Part shown: piece by piece, positions 9,667-19,295 of the stretch | Layout: each line of letters begins with the position of its first letter | Numbering within the stretch: the first letter of the stretch is position 1 | Source: Psychrobacter sp. JCM 18903 | Lineage (GTDB): Bacteria > Pseudomonadota > Gammaproteobacteria > Pseudomonadales > Moraxellaceae | Assembly (NCBI RefSeq): GCF_000586475.1 | Contig: NZ_BAWJ01000003.1 | Span: 1-64,000 of the forward strand | Length of the DNA: 64,000 nt | Direction of reading: 5' to 3' | The notes under the pieces: model-generated | Databases searched by the model: none | What the model was told of the DNA's origin: nothing | The model's input: only the letters and a program-made list of their open reading frames with translations | Program-made: the position numbers and the translations under genes

Positions 9667-9752
9667 TGGTACCAGTGGTCGGACTCGAACCGACACGCTT
9701 ATTAGGCAACGGATTTTGAATCCGTCATGTCTACCAATTCCATCACACTGGC
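9667..9752 (-). tRNA. tRNA-Leu(CAA)
   Basis: The 86-nt minus-strand sequence folds into a class II tRNA. The acceptor strands GCCAGTG and CACTGGT pair with one G-U, the discriminator is A, and the CCA end is encoded. The anticodon stem ACGGA/TCCGT closes the loop TTCAAAA, giving anticodon CAA (codon UUG). The variable arm is long, as in tRNA-Leu, and the T arm reads GTCGGTTCGAGTCCGAC. It is a single tRNA with its own terminator. Confidence 0.97.
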
Positions 9753-9894
9753 ATGTTAGAAGATAAGGTCTATTAGATAGAGATTATCGAATTGGGCTAC
9801 AGGGTTAACTCTGTATAGGCTGCGTATTATAGCAGCCTATTTTTATCCGTCAAGAATTATTTTATATAATTTTCAATTAAATCAAAAAAATGGT

Positions 9895-10668
9895 TTAACC
9901 TACAAAAGCACGTTCAACGGCATAATCTGCTTGGACACCCATGCGTGGTGAAACGGTCAAACCAAAATCGTCCAAAATCGCTGAAACTTCAGCATTAAAT
10001 GGCATGCTACCGCAGATCATGACACGGTCGTCTTCTTTATTCATCGGTGGTAAGCCAATATCTTCAAAGAGCTTTCCTGAGGTCATTAAGTCAGTCACGC
10101 GACCTTGATTTTTGAAATCCTCACGAGTCACGGTTGGGTAGTAGATGAATTTTTCACGGTACCATTCACCAAAGATCTCGTCGTTAGGTAACTCATTTTC
10201 AAACATATCACGATACGCCAAATCATCGACATGGCGCACACCATGTACCAAGATGATTTTTTCAAAGCGTTCATAGACTTCAGGATCACGTGCCAACGAT
10301 AAAAATGGTGCCAGTCCAGTGCCTGTAGAGAGCATATAAAGGTTTTTGCCAGGCAGTAAATCATCTAGTACCAAAGTGCCCGTTGGTTTTTTGCTGACCA
10401 ACAGCTCGTCACCGACTTTAATATGCTGCAAGCGCGAGGTTAACGGACCATCTTGAACCTTGATAGAAAAGAATTCCAAGTGATCTTCGTAGTTCGGGCT
10501 AGCAATCGAATAAGCGCGCAATAGCGGTCTGCCATCGACAACGATTCCGATCATCGCAAATTCGCCATTACGAAAGCGCAGGCCATCGTCGCGAGTTGTC
10601 TTGATGCTAAATAGAGCGTCATTCCAGTGATGAACCTCTGTGACCGTTTCGGTGCGAAGTTTTGACAT
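9895..10668 (-). CDS. fpr: Ferredoxin/flavodoxin--NADP+ reductase
   Basis: This FAD enzyme exchanges electrons between NADPH and ferredoxin or flavodoxin in the cytoplasm. The 257 residues match the bacterial Fpr length. FAD-binding RAYSIASPNYEDHLEFF is followed by the NADP-binding segment LSTGTGLAPFLSLARD, then HGVRHVDDLAYRD and MICGSMPFN, and the chain ends in the short RAFVG tail typical of subclass I bacterial enzymes. GAGGA sits five bases before the ATG. It appears monocistronic; no SoxR or other operator is evident. Confidence 0.95.
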   Translation of the reverse strand: MSKLRTETVTEVHHWNDALFSIKTTRDDGLRFRNGEFAMIGIVVDGRPLLRAYSIASPNYEDHLEFFSIKVQDGPLTSRLQHIKVGDELLVSKKPTGTLVLDDLLPGKNLYMLSTGTGLAPFLSLARDPEVYERFEKIILVHGVRHVDDLAYRDMFENELPNDEIFGEWYREKFIYYPTVTREDFKNQGRVTDLMTSGKLFEDIGLPPMNKEDDRVMICGSMPFNAEVSAILDDFGLTVSPRMGVQADYAVERAFVG

Positions 10669-11174
10669 AAAGTCCTCGTTAATAAGTTGCTATCGGTTTT
10701 ATTAAGTTTAAATGAGTGTTAAATTAAAATTTTCAATGAAAAAGTGTATAAAAGGGTAGTAAATTTTTAATCGCTATTGGAACAGCTAATCGTTTAAAAC
10801 CTCTGTCATGCAAAGTAAGTAGCATAGCCGATGTTTTAACCAATGTTATGGGGCGATATTCTAACACCTTATTAAGCATTTAAAATCAGGAGATGGACTG
10901 ATAAGGTCTAAGGATAGATACGACTGAATCTGTCACCTGTCAAACCACGACAATGGCTGTTGCTGTAGATGGCTTATAAGGGTTGAAAAATAAAGGCTCT
11001 CATCGAATTTATGGCTCATAATACCAAAATTTAAAATAAAAATCCGTCTAGCAGCGGCGATGCGGCATGATAAAATGGAATATCGTTAGTGAGTAATTTT
11101 GTATCACTGGATAATATGCGCTAAACGTTCTCATAAAAGCAGATGCTTACTATTGAACGGTTTTTTGGAGAAAC
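10669..11174. other. Divergent intergenic region, fpr / trmO
   Basis: About 500 bases between two divergent genes. They must hold promoters for both, but I find no clear palindrome, small RNA or ORF. Confidence 0.5.
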
Positions 11175-12049
11175 ATGATGTCCGATGATAATATCTCTTT
11201 GGCGGGTTACCACCATGCGCCAATGATTGGCTACCATCGTGCGCCGCTATCACAGAAATTTGGTGCGCCACGCCAGCCGAATTTGGTTGCGCTCACCAGT
11301 ATCATTGAGATGATAGCGCCTTATGACTCGCCAGCAGCATTTGCCGGTTTAGACGCGTTCAGCCATATCTGGATCAGTTGGCAGTTTCATCATAACTATA
11401 CCAATAAAGACACTCATATTGGCAAAGGCGGCACTGGCTTTCGTGCGCAAGTTCGACCACCAAGGCTCGGTGGCAATCAAAAAATAGGGGTGTTCGCCAG
11501 TCGCAGTATGTATCGACCCTCAGCACTTGGGTTATCTGTCGTTAAGCTTGAAAGTATCGAGGTTTGTGATGGGCGCGTGTTACTTATTATTAGCGGTGCA
11601 GATATGATAGATGGTACGCCGATTATCGATATTAAGCCTATGTCGCTTATAGCGATGCGCTCAGCGATGCAAAAAGCGGGTTTGCGCCAACTGCGCCAGA
11701 CTTATTAGAGGTAATTATTACGGAGTCTGCTTACGAGCAATTTATGACGTTGGTTGACGCTGGACGATGCGATAAAAATGACAATGAGACTGAAAATAAA
11801 AATAATAAGAAAGCTATTCATGCAAAAAATAATAGTGTAGCGACGCTTATTCGACAAATGCAAGAGCAATTGCTTATTGCTGATATCGAGACTATTAAAG
11901 CATTAATTGCGCAAGACCCGCGTCCAGCTTATCGTCGCGCGGAGATCAATACGCCGTTTGTCATGCGTTATAAGTCTGTCGATGTGAGCTTCCAGTTGAT
12001 AGAATCAGGGCAATTGCAGATAATGGCTGTTGTCAAAGTGAGCTTATAA
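11175..12049 (+). CDS. trmO: tRNA (t6A37) N6-methyltransferase TrmO, frame broken
   Basis: TrmO (TsaA/YaeB family) methylates t6A37 of threonine tRNA using SAM. The first frame carries GAPRQPNLV, the FSHIWISWQFH core, VRPPRLGGNQKIGVFASRS and RPSALGLSVVKL. After IIDIKP the frame is lost near 11640, where a T appears to be missing; the next frame gives YVAYSDALSDAKSGFAP and later the family's C-terminal AQDPRPAYRR. Restored, the protein is about 291 residues with a ~30-residue Asn/Lys-rich insertion before the last domain. GGAG lies 4 bases before the first ATG and 7 before the second. It is probably intact in the organism. Confidence 0.88.
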
Positions 12050-12134
12050 TGTCCAATGACGCCATTACTGCCGCATGAATTATCCATCAATTACTCCTCA
12101 ATAAATAACGCATCAATAATAAAAGAAGAACAAT

Positions 12135-13922
12135 ATGTCTGCTCAGAAATATTCAATCGTGATTGATTTACGTTGGTGCTTAGATGAACTATTGGCAGAT
12201 AAAGTGATTGATCAGCGTGGCTACAATTTAGTGATGACGAGCCGCCGTGATAAAGCGCAGCATCCACTCCTGACCATCAGTGAATTTGGTCTGCCAAACG
12301 GTCATGCACTGGATAAAAATGTTGAGCACAAATTGACTTTGGTATGGTTGAATCAATGGTTAGCTGCCAAAGCAGGCATGGCACTTGTCCGTATTGACCC
12401 GTTAAAAGTCGATGTCCCAGCCGTCACTCAGTTGATGTCCTTTGAATATGCCCGCTCACAGCATATTTTGCCCATTGAAGTGACGAATGATGAAGTCGTC
12501 ATCGGTACAGACCAGCCGTTCTGTACTGAGTGGCAGACAAGTATCGAAAAATTAATCAAGTCTAAAAGTTATCGTACGGTTTATATCAATCCTGAGCAAA
12601 TCAATCGCTACCGTCAAGAGTTTTACCAAGTCACCCAAGCGATTGCAGGAGCAAATAGTGTCCACAAACGGGCGGCGGCTGATGTCACCAATGTCGAGGC
12701 ATTATTGCAACTTGGCGACAATACCAACCCTGATGCCAACGATCAACATATTGTCAGAGTCGTTGACTGGCTGTTGCAATATGCTTTTGAGCAGCGAGCC
12801 AGTGATATCCATTTAGAGCCTCGCCGTGAGACGGGTAAAGTCCGTTTTCGTATCGATGGCGTGTTGCATACCGTCTATGAGATGCCTTTGGCAATCATTG
12901 TCGCGGTCACGGCACGGATTAAAATATTAGGACGACTGAATGTGGCAGAAAAACGCAAACCACAAGATGGCAGGTTGAAAACCCGTACGCCAAAGGGTCT
13001 GGAAACTGAGCTGCGCTTATCGACGATGCCGACAGCCTTTGGCGAAAAGCTGGTGATGCGGGTATTTGATCCTGAAGTGCTGGTGCGCTCGTTTGCTCAG
13101 CTTGGTTTGTCAGGTAAGCAGCTCGATACTTGGCATGAGCTGACCGCGCATCCAAATGGCATTATCTTGGTTACGGGTCCGACTGGTTCAGGTAAGACTA
13201 CGACGTTGTACAGTACGCTTAAGCAGCTCGCCACCGAGCAAGTTAACGTCTGTACGATTGAAGATCCTATCGAGATGATTGAGCCTGCTTTTAACCAAAT
13301 GCAGGTCAATCCAGGCGTTGATTTACACTTCGCAGATGGTATTCGCTCTTTGATGCGTCAAGACCCAGATATCATTATGGTCGGTGAGATTCGCGATGCC
13401 GAAACCGCCAATATGGCCGTGCAAGCATCACTCACTGGACATTTGGTACTCTCGACGTTGCATACCAATGATGCACCAAGCTCGCTTACTCGCTTGCATG
13501 ATTTGGGCATTCAGCCGTTTTTGACCTCAGCGACGATATTAGGCGTCATGGCGCAGCGTTTGCTACGCACGTTATGTCCGCATTGCAAAAAAGCCCTAGA
13601 CGTGATCCCAGACAGTGAAATTGCTGTTCAGTGGCAGGAACTGGTTCAGCCTTGGCGTGCGCCCGCTCCAGCGCAAATTTATACGGCGCAAGGCTGCGAG
13701 CATTGTCGCCATACGGGCTATCAAGGTCGCGTTGGTCTGTACGAGATCATGCCGTTGTCAAATGAGCTAAAAAAACTGGTCGCCGCCGATGCCAATTTAG
13801 ATGTGCTTAAGCAGCAAGCGTACCGCGAAGGTGTGCAGCCGCTGCGATTATCGGGCGCAAAGCGTATTAGTGAAGGGGTGACGACCATAGAAGAAGTAAT
13901 GCGAGTGGTGCCGCTTCATTAA
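12135..13922 (+). CDS. gspE: Type II secretion ATPase GspE
   Basis: GspE powers pseudopilus assembly in the type II secretion system from the cytoplasmic face of the inner membrane. The order seen is an N1E/N2E-like N-terminal domain, Walker A GPTGSGKTTTLYSTL at about residue 348, the Asp box (VCTIEDPIEMIEP), Walker B with RQDPDIIMVGEIRDAETA, a His box (LTGHLVLSTLHTNDAPSS), and the tetracysteine zinc site CPHC (about 480) and CEHC (about 521). Length 595 is slightly above the usual 500-570. PilB is possible from homology alone, but the nearby gspHIJK genes favour GspE. Other core gsp genes are not in this window. Confidence 0.88.
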   Translation: MSAQKYSIVIDLRWCLDELLADKVIDQRGYNLVMTSRRDKAQHPLLTISEFGLPNGHALDKNVEHKLTLVWLNQWLAAKAGMALVRIDPLKVDVPAVTQLMSFEYARSQHILPIEVTNDEVVIGTDQPFCTEWQTSIEKLIKSKSYRTVYINPEQINRYRQEFYQVTQAIAGANSVHKRAAADVTNVEALLQLGDNTNPDANDQHIVRVVDWLLQYAFEQRASDIHLEPRRETGKVRFRIDGVLHTVYEMPLAIIVAVTARIKILGRLNVAEKRKPQDGRLKTRTPKGLETELRLSTMPTAFGEKLVMRVFDPEVLVRSFAQLGLSGKQLDTWHELTAHPNGIILVTGPTGSGKTTTLYSTLKQLATEQVNVCTIEDPIEMIEPAFNQMQVNPGVDLHFADGIRSLMRQDPDIIMVGEIRDAETANMAVQASLTGHLVLSTLHTNDAPSSLTRLHDLGIQPFLTSATILGVMAQRLLRTLCPHCKKALDVIPDSEIAVQWQELVQPWRAPAPAQIYTAQGCEHCRHTGYQGRVGLYEIMPLSNELKKLVAADANLDVLKQQAYREGVQPLRLSGAKRISEGVTTIEEVMRVVPLH

Positions 13923-14063
13923 TTTTAGGCATTTATGACCCAGCCTTCAAGATGGTCACATTTGCGCTACTTGAAAACAGCTGCCTTTGGAGCAATCAAT
14001 ACTCTAAGGTTTTAAACCTAATATTTTTTATTCATTCATTTATGTTTATTAACGAGATTACTT

Positions 14064-14852
14064 ATGTTTACTGATAGCCATTGTCATCTTAATCGCTTAG
14101 ATTTAACCAAGTATGATGGTAAGTTGTCTGGCGCGATTGCCGCGATGAAAGAAGCCAATGTCACCCGTGCCATGGCGATTATGTGTGATTTTGCTGAATA
14201 TGATGAGATTGCCAATATCGTCAAAACGTATAGCGATGACACTTTAAATCTTGGCATGAGCGTCGGTATTCATCCTTGTGAAGATATTAGTGTCTTGCAA
14301 TCAGCGACAGTTGAGCGTTTGATCGAAACGGCTGATGCCGACCATGTATGGGCGATTGGGGAGACAGGATTAGATTATTACTGGTCAACGGAAAACAAAA
14401 AAGAGCAGCAAGCCAGTCTTGCTCGTCATATTCATGCCAGTCAAAGCCTGAAGAAACCACTCGTCATTCATATGCGTGATGCCAAAAAAGATACGATTGA
14501 CATCCTAAAATCAGAAGGCGCTGAACATGGCATTATTCATTGCTTTACCGAAGATTGGGAGACGGCCAAGTGTGCACTTGACTTAGGGTTTTATATCTCA
14601 TTTTCGGGCATTGTTAGCTTTAAAAGTGCTCAAATGATTCAAGATGCAGCAAAAAACATGCCTAGAGATAGACTGCTTATCGAAACTGACAGTCCTTATC
14701 TAGCACCAGTGCCCAAGCGTGGTAGACCGAATGAGCCTGCCTACGTACCGTATGTCGCCAGTTGTCTGGCAGAGATGTATGGCTGTAGTAGCGATGACGT
14801 TGGGGCATTAACTGCAAAAAACTTTGAGAATTTACTGGCACAGTATCACTAA
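14064..14852 (+). CDS. tatD: TatD family metal-dependent deoxyribonuclease
   Basis: This is a TIM-barrel amidohydrolase-type nuclease of the TatD/YcfH group. Metal-binding motifs in order are DSHCHLN (residues 4-10), the glutamate in AIGETGLDYYW, HMRDAKKD, the histidine in IIHCFTEDWE, and the aspartate in IETDSPYLAPVP. The 262 residues are the normal family length. It follows gspE by 140 bases on the same strand and may be cotranscribed with it. YcfH-like proteins are often linked to pilZ, but no pilZ is present here. Confidence 0.93.
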   Translation: MFTDSHCHLNRLDLTKYDGKLSGAIAAMKEANVTRAMAIMCDFAEYDEIANIVKTYSDDTLNLGMSVGIHPCEDISVLQSATVERLIETADADHVWAIGETGLDYYWSTENKKEQQASLARHIHASQSLKKPLVIHMRDAKKDTIDILKSEGAEHGIIHCFTEDWETAKCALDLGFYISFSGIVSFKSAQMIQDAAKNMPRDRLLIETDSPYLAPVPKRGRPNEPAYVPYVASCLAEMYGCSSDDVGALTAKNFENLLAQYH

Positions 14853-14938
14853 AATGGTTATGCTATGACCACTCAGTCATTTATGATACAGTCCTGTTGC
14901 TTTACGTTATTTGTACTTATGATGTGGAGCATAAGCCT

Positions 14939-15061
14939 ATGATTATCAATGACTATTTAGCAAACATAAGTATATATCCTTTGGTGGTTTTCGAGCAGAC
15001 TTTGTATGACGTTATACGCTTGTCGCCGATGCATTCATCCACAGGATGGTCATATGCTTAA
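14939..15061 (+). CDS. Possible 40-residue small ORF
   Basis: A 41-codon frame starts at ATG 14939 with GGAG nine bases upstream and ends 24 bases before the next gene. The product (MIINDYLANISIYPLVVF...) has no recognised domain. It may be a leader peptide or chance; the intervening DNA otherwise holds nothing obvious. Confidence 0.25.
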   Translation: MIINDYLANISIYPLVVFEQTLYDVIRLSPMHSSTGWSYA

Positions 15062-15085
15062 TCTTGTCAGGTTTTAGGAGAGATT

Positions 15086-15769
15086 ATGAGTCGTCAGCAT
15101 CAGTTCAAGGCACGAGAAGAGAATATCTTAGCGATGGCAGAGCAATTGCTACTTGAGTCGGGCGATGGTGATATTACTTTAGACAGTTTGGCAGACCAGC
15201 TGGATCTGGCTAAAGGTACACTGTATAAGCATTTCTCCAGTAAAGATGAACTCTATTTGCGTATTATTATCCGCTACGAAGAACAGCTGTTTGAGATTAA
15301 TCGTATTGATGATTGTCCATCAGCAGGCGTTGCTCGTATGATCTTTCAGCAGTTATTTAACCCACAAAAAGCTATGTTGCTCAATCAAATCGAAGAGCGT
15401 TTGGCGGCATCAGTGACGGGTCTTAATCGATTGTTTGGTGAGCTATATGATATTCGCCGTCAGCGTATGAAACGCTTGATTGACATTATCAGTGCGTATT
15501 TACAAGAGCAGCATAGTAGTTTGAGCACGCGCGACTATTTGTCCTCGATTTGGGCGATGGGTCAGGGCGGTGCTGGACTATTAAATTCAAGCTTTTACCA
15601 GCGGTATTTGGGTCGCCGTGATACCCTACGTTATGCTTTCGTTCAGCAAATGCTTGAGTTGCCGAGCCATTATCCTGCGGCCGACGATGAGGTGATGGAT
15701 GAAGATATGCAGGAGTTGGTCGAGCAAATCGATACTGAGTCAGAAGAGCACCGTAATACCAGTTATTAA
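15086..15769 (+). CDS. TetR/AcrR family transcriptional regulator
   Basis: This 227-residue regulator has the N-terminal TetR helix-turn-helix (about 10-57: ITLDSLADQLDLAKGTLYKHFSSKDELYLRI) and an all-helical ligand/dimer domain, with an acidic C-terminal tail. AGGAGA lies four bases before the ATG, a strong ribosome site. Its position between tatD and the pseudopilin genes does not reveal a target. The ligand is unknown. Confidence 0.9.
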   Translation: MSRQHQFKAREENILAMAEQLLLESGDGDITLDSLADQLDLAKGTLYKHFSSKDELYLRIIIRYEEQLFEINRIDDCPSAGVARMIFQQLFNPQKAMLLNQIEERLAASVTGLNRLFGELYDIRRQRMKRLIDIISAYLQEQHSSLSTRDYLSSIWAMGQGGAGLLNSSFYQRYLGRRDTLRYAFVQQMLELPSHYPAADDEVMDEDMQELVEQIDTESEEHRNTSY

Positions 15770-15943
15770 TATCTTTATTCAACTTATGGTCTTTTAACCC
15801 AATTTTTTAAATTCGTGTTGCTATATTCGTTATCGCAGCACGGTGCATCCATGCTAAAAATGGATATATGGTTATCAGCTTTAGCGCCCAATTATAGTTT
15901 TATTCTTTATACCACAACCTACTTATAGGTTTATAGGTGCAAT

Positions 15944-16770
15944 ATGCCGGTCACTGCCAAGACTCCGTCCAGCTCAGCGGTCACTTGCTATTCACACTTA
16001 AGTCATCAATATTTGCAATATAAAAACACGGATAAATATCCATTACCTCTGGTTTATCAGCATAAATCCTTTTCAGTAAAAAATGCTCACATTTCCCCTT
16101 ATAAATCCTCAAGCCTTGCTCAGGCACAGCAGGCTTTACCCTTGTCGAAATTGTAGTGGTGGTCGTTATTCTGTCTATCTTTGCTGGCATGATGAGCTTG
16201 TCGGTGGGTAGTAGTGAATCGCGTAAAAACCGTGCTTTTTATGAGCATCTAACGGATTCACTGAGCTATGTACGGTTGTTGTCTGCTGAGCGTATGCAGC
16301 CGATGGGTTTGAGCTTGCAAGCGGATAAACAAGGTCAAGTAGCTCCTGTGATTGTTACTTTATCCAATCCTTATATTGCCTATCAGACCGATGATATCCC
16401 GTCAAATAGCATGGACAGTACGCCTAAAAATTCGATGGAATTGTCTGCTGATCTGACAAGTATGTCGGGGGCGATAGGAAAGCAACAGCCAGTGCCTAGC
16501 TGGGAGATTGAGCCAGAAGTCAGTTTGCCTGAGTTACCTGCTGGGGTCAGTTTAAGGGTGCAAAGCTTGGAGGCTGGCAACCTATCAATGCCTGAACAGG
16601 GGCAAACATTGCAGCCTTGGTTTGCTAATCAAGCAGTCCCACAAATATTATGGTTTGGTACAGGGCAAGCAACGCCTGTCACCATTGAGGTGCTGCACAA
16701 TTCGCGTCTGGTGGGCGAGGTCATTACCATTATGCCTGATGGTAGTATGACGATCGGACAAGGGATGTAG
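15944..16770 (+). CDS. gspH: Type II secretion minor pseudopilin GspH, frame broken
   Basis: The prepilin peptidase site GFTLVEIVVVVI is encoded from 16131, but in a frame with a stop 27 bases upstream and no start. The only usable upstream frame starts at 15944 and joins it if one G is restored at 16131-16132 (GG for GGG), giving SLAQAQQ before GFTLVE. The result is about 275 residues with a leader of about 62, unusually long for a pseudopilin. The rest is a typical GspH: N-terminal helix, FYEHLTDSLSYVRLLSAERMQP, then a beta-rich region. GspI follows after three bases. The true start could differ. Confidence 0.8.
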
Positions 16771-16773
16771 CTG

Positions 16774-17268
16774 ATGATAGATAAGGATGACATTATATCT
16801 GCTGACATAAACAAAAAGCCAATGCTATCAAAGCATGAAAGCGGCTTTACTCTGATTGAGGTAATGGTAGCGTTAGCGATTTTAGCGGTTGTTGCTGTGG
16901 CTGCTAGCCGTGCCAGTAGTGCTTATCTCAGCTCAGTGGATGTCTTACGCACACGTACACTGGCACATTTTGTTGCACAGAATGCAGCCGCTGATTTGCG
17001 TATTCAAGAGACATGGCTGACGGCCAATCGTACGCAAACGATCAATGCTCAAGGGCGTGATTGGCAAGTCGTGTTGACGGTCAATGATGCCATTACACCT
17101 GCTTTAAAAGAGGTGAATATCGCTGTCGCACCTATTATAGATGGACAGACGCGCAGCGCCGTGACTGATATCAATGTAATATTGAGCAATGCGGAGCAAG
17201 ACATTGGTAGTTTGGACTTAAGCAGTTTGGGCGCTGATATTGCAGGGCAGTCTGGAGGCAATCCGTGA
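16774..17268 (+). CDS. gspI: Type II secretion minor pseudopilin GspI
   Basis: GspI is a core of the pseudopilus tip. The prepilin motif GFTLIEVMVALAILAVVAVA starts near residue 24, with Glu at +5 for processing by the prepilin peptidase GspO/PilD. The mature region (NAAADLRIQETW) matches GspI. Length is 164 residues. The initiator may be the first ATG or the one at residue 17 (MLSKHESGFTLIE), which would give a normal short leader. Its stop overlaps the GTG start of gspJ (GTGA), so the two are translationally coupled. Confidence 0.93.
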   Translation: MIDKDDIISADINKKPMLSKHESGFTLIEVMVALAILAVVAVAASRASSAYLSSVDVLRTRTLAHFVAQNAAADLRIQETWLTANRTQTINAQGRDWQVVLTVNDAITPALKEVNIAVAPIIDGQTRSAVTDINVILSNAEQDIGSLDLSSLGADIAGQSGGNP

Positions 17269-18131
17269 AGTCGCAGCGTGGATTTACGCTACTTGAATTG
17301 ATGGTCGCCATGGCAATATTTGCGATGCTGGCGGTGGCTGGCTGGCAAGTGTTTGATAGCGTCAACCGCGCCCGAGAACGTGCACAATTTCATGCTGATA
17401 ACTTAGCTGTTTTGCAATATGCTTATTTGCAGCTACAGCAAGACATGGGTCAAATTATCCCTTATCAAATACCAAATACTCAAAATATCAGTGTGACAAA
17501 TAACAGTACAAATGCCAGTGATAGCACAAACAATAGCGCCCAAGCCAATGAAACAGTGCCTGAGCCTTTTATGAGCTTGGATGGTGAGCATGTCAGCTTT
17601 GTTCGTTTTGCCGACCCCGATCCACGTTATCAAAGTAGCATGAGTGTCCAGCATATCGAATACATTTTTGCAGATGAGCGTTTAATTCGCCGCCAATATA
17701 CCAGCATCGATGGTGGGCGCGATAGCATCAGCCTAGACAGTGTATTGCTAGAAGGCGTCACCGCAGGGCGTTGGCAAGCATATTTACCTGAACTGAGCAC
17801 CACATTCCCAGATGCAGACAGCAGTAATAACGGCAATAGCAGTACAAAGACAACCTCTGGGCAGACGGCCAATGCCATAAACGTCAAGCCGGCAGTGGTT
17901 TTATTGCCCAAAGGTATTGCTGTCAATTTTACTTATCAGGATATGCCTATCACTTGGCAGTGGGCGCTTGCTCCCCAACCAATACCAATTAACAATACCA
18001 ACAAAAGCAATAACAATGCTGCTAATAATGGCAATGGTAGCAATAACGATAGTAGTGATAACACTAATAATGACAATCCAAATAGCAATGTAAATAACAA
18101 TTTAAATAACAATGCAGGAAGTAATATTTAA
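17265..18131 (+). CDS. gspJ: Type II secretion minor pseudopilin GspJ with Asn-rich tail
   Basis: GspJ forms the tip complex with GspI and GspK. The leader is short (MKSQR) before GFTLLELMVAMAIFAMLAVAGW, and the GspJ segment GWQVFDSVNRARERAQFH follows. The start is a GTG overlapping the gspI stop. At 288 residues it is longer than usual (about 195-240). The excess is two low-complexity stretches: a small Asn/Ser insertion near 70-90 and a C-terminal tail of almost only Asn, Ser, Gly and Asp from about residue 239. The tail is in frame and stops cleanly. Confidence 0.93.
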   Translation: MKSQRGFTLLELMVAMAIFAMLAVAGWQVFDSVNRARERAQFHADNLAVLQYAYLQLQQDMGQIIPYQIPNTQNISVTNNSTNASDSTNNSAQANETVPEPFMSLDGEHVSFVRFADPDPRYQSSMSVQHIEYIFADERLIRRQYTSIDGGRDSISLDSVLLEGVTAGRWQAYLPELSTTFPDADSSNNGNSSTKTTSGQTANAINVKPAVVLLPKGIAVNFTYQDMPITWQWALAPQPIPINNTNKSNNNAANNGNGSNNDSSDNTNNDNPNSNVNNNLNNNAGSNI

Positions 18132-18170
18132 AATGTACCATTGGGTCAATTATAAAGGCGGCTTAAGTCA

Positions 18171-19238
18171 ATGACAGCGCACTCTCAGCGCGGAGTAGCG
18201 CTGCTAACTATCTTACTATTGGTGGTCAGTATCACCGTAGTGGCAGGGGCGATGCTTGCCAGCCAAAAGATTGCTATTAGGCGTAGCGGTTTATTGTTTG
18301 ATCAAAATCAGCTGTCACAAGATATCAATGCTGGTCAGCAATTGGCCATCACGATGATTCGTGCTGACGATAAGCTGAATGACACAGATAGCGAGCAAGA
18401 TATTTGGGCGCAGCCATTACCGCCTTATCTTTTAGCCAATCATAGCATCAGTATCGAATTGCGTGATGAAGCCAGTCGTTTTAATATTAACAATTTATAT
18501 CAGAATGGCGCGGTTGATAGTGCCGCTGTAGCCATATTTCAAAGACTGTTGACACAATTAAATCTGGAACCTGATATTGCCATTGCTGTTCTTGATTATC
18601 AAGATACGGATAGCGACGTTTACCAAGACGGTGGTGATGAGAGTGTGGTTTATTCTCAGCAATCAAGTGGCTCAGCGAGTAAGACTTTGCCCAATCAAGC
18701 ATTGGTGAGTGTCGATCAATTGCAAGAGATTCGAGGGGTAAATGCTGAAGTACTAGCGGCACTACGTCCTTATATTACGGCGGTTCCTTATTATGTGCCT
18801 ATTAATGTCAATACTGCCAGTCCAGTTTTGCTGGCTGCGCTGATAGATGGCGCAACCAGCCAACAGATGCAGGGATTGGTCGATATGCGGGCAAAGCAGG
18901 CGTTAGCCTCTATCGATGATGTGTGGCAATTACCGATGTTGAGCAGCTTAAATGATGATCAGCGAAAGGCGTTAAAACCACTGCTTGCAGTCGATAGCCA
19001 AGCCTTTATGGCGCTTATTACCGCAACAGATAGTGCAAGTCTTGGTCAACAAAGACAACGGTTTGCAACCGTATTGATTAGCAAAATTGCGACTGATACT
19101 GGCGCGGCAGTAGGGAGTAATGCGAATAACAGCACGCCTAACAATAATAATGGAAATAATGAGAATGGCAATAATAAAAAAGCCAAAGAAATTAAAGTGG
19201 TGACACAGCGTTTATGGGCATTTAGACCCAGTTTCTAA
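18171..19238 (+). CDS. gspK: Type II secretion minor pseudopilin GspK
   Basis: GspK caps the pseudopilus. It has a prepilin-type leader (MTAHSQR) before GVALLTILLLVVSITVVAGA and, as usual for GspK, lacks the +5 glutamate. The large helical insertion domain follows (RDEASRFNINNLYQNG, LLDYQDTDSD-like AVLDYQDTDSDVYQDGGDE acidic calcium-binding region, VPINVNTASPVLLAALI). The 355 residues are near normal. An Asn-rich patch (about 318-338) precedes the conserved C-terminal strand, echoing the tail of GspJ. It is the last gene of the gspHIJK run. Confidence 0.93.
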   Translation: MTAHSQRGVALLTILLLVVSITVVAGAMLASQKIAIRRSGLLFDQNQLSQDINAGQQLAITMIRADDKLNDTDSEQDIWAQPLPPYLLANHSISIELRDEASRFNINNLYQNGAVDSAAVAIFQRLLTQLNLEPDIAIAVLDYQDTDSDVYQDGGDESVVYSQQSSGSASKTLPNQALVSVDQLQEIRGVNAEVLAALRPYITAVPYYVPINVNTASPVLLAALIDGATSQQMQGLVDMRAKQALASIDDVWQLPMLSSLNDDQRKALKPLLAVDSQAFMALITATDSASLGQQRQRFATVLISKIATDTGAAVGSNANNSTPNNNNGNNENGNNKKAKEIKVVTQRLWAFRPSF

Positions 19239-19295
19239 CGTTGAGCCACCTAAAAAGAGTCTCAATCAGTGCCGAGGTAGAATAGCTGACGTCAC

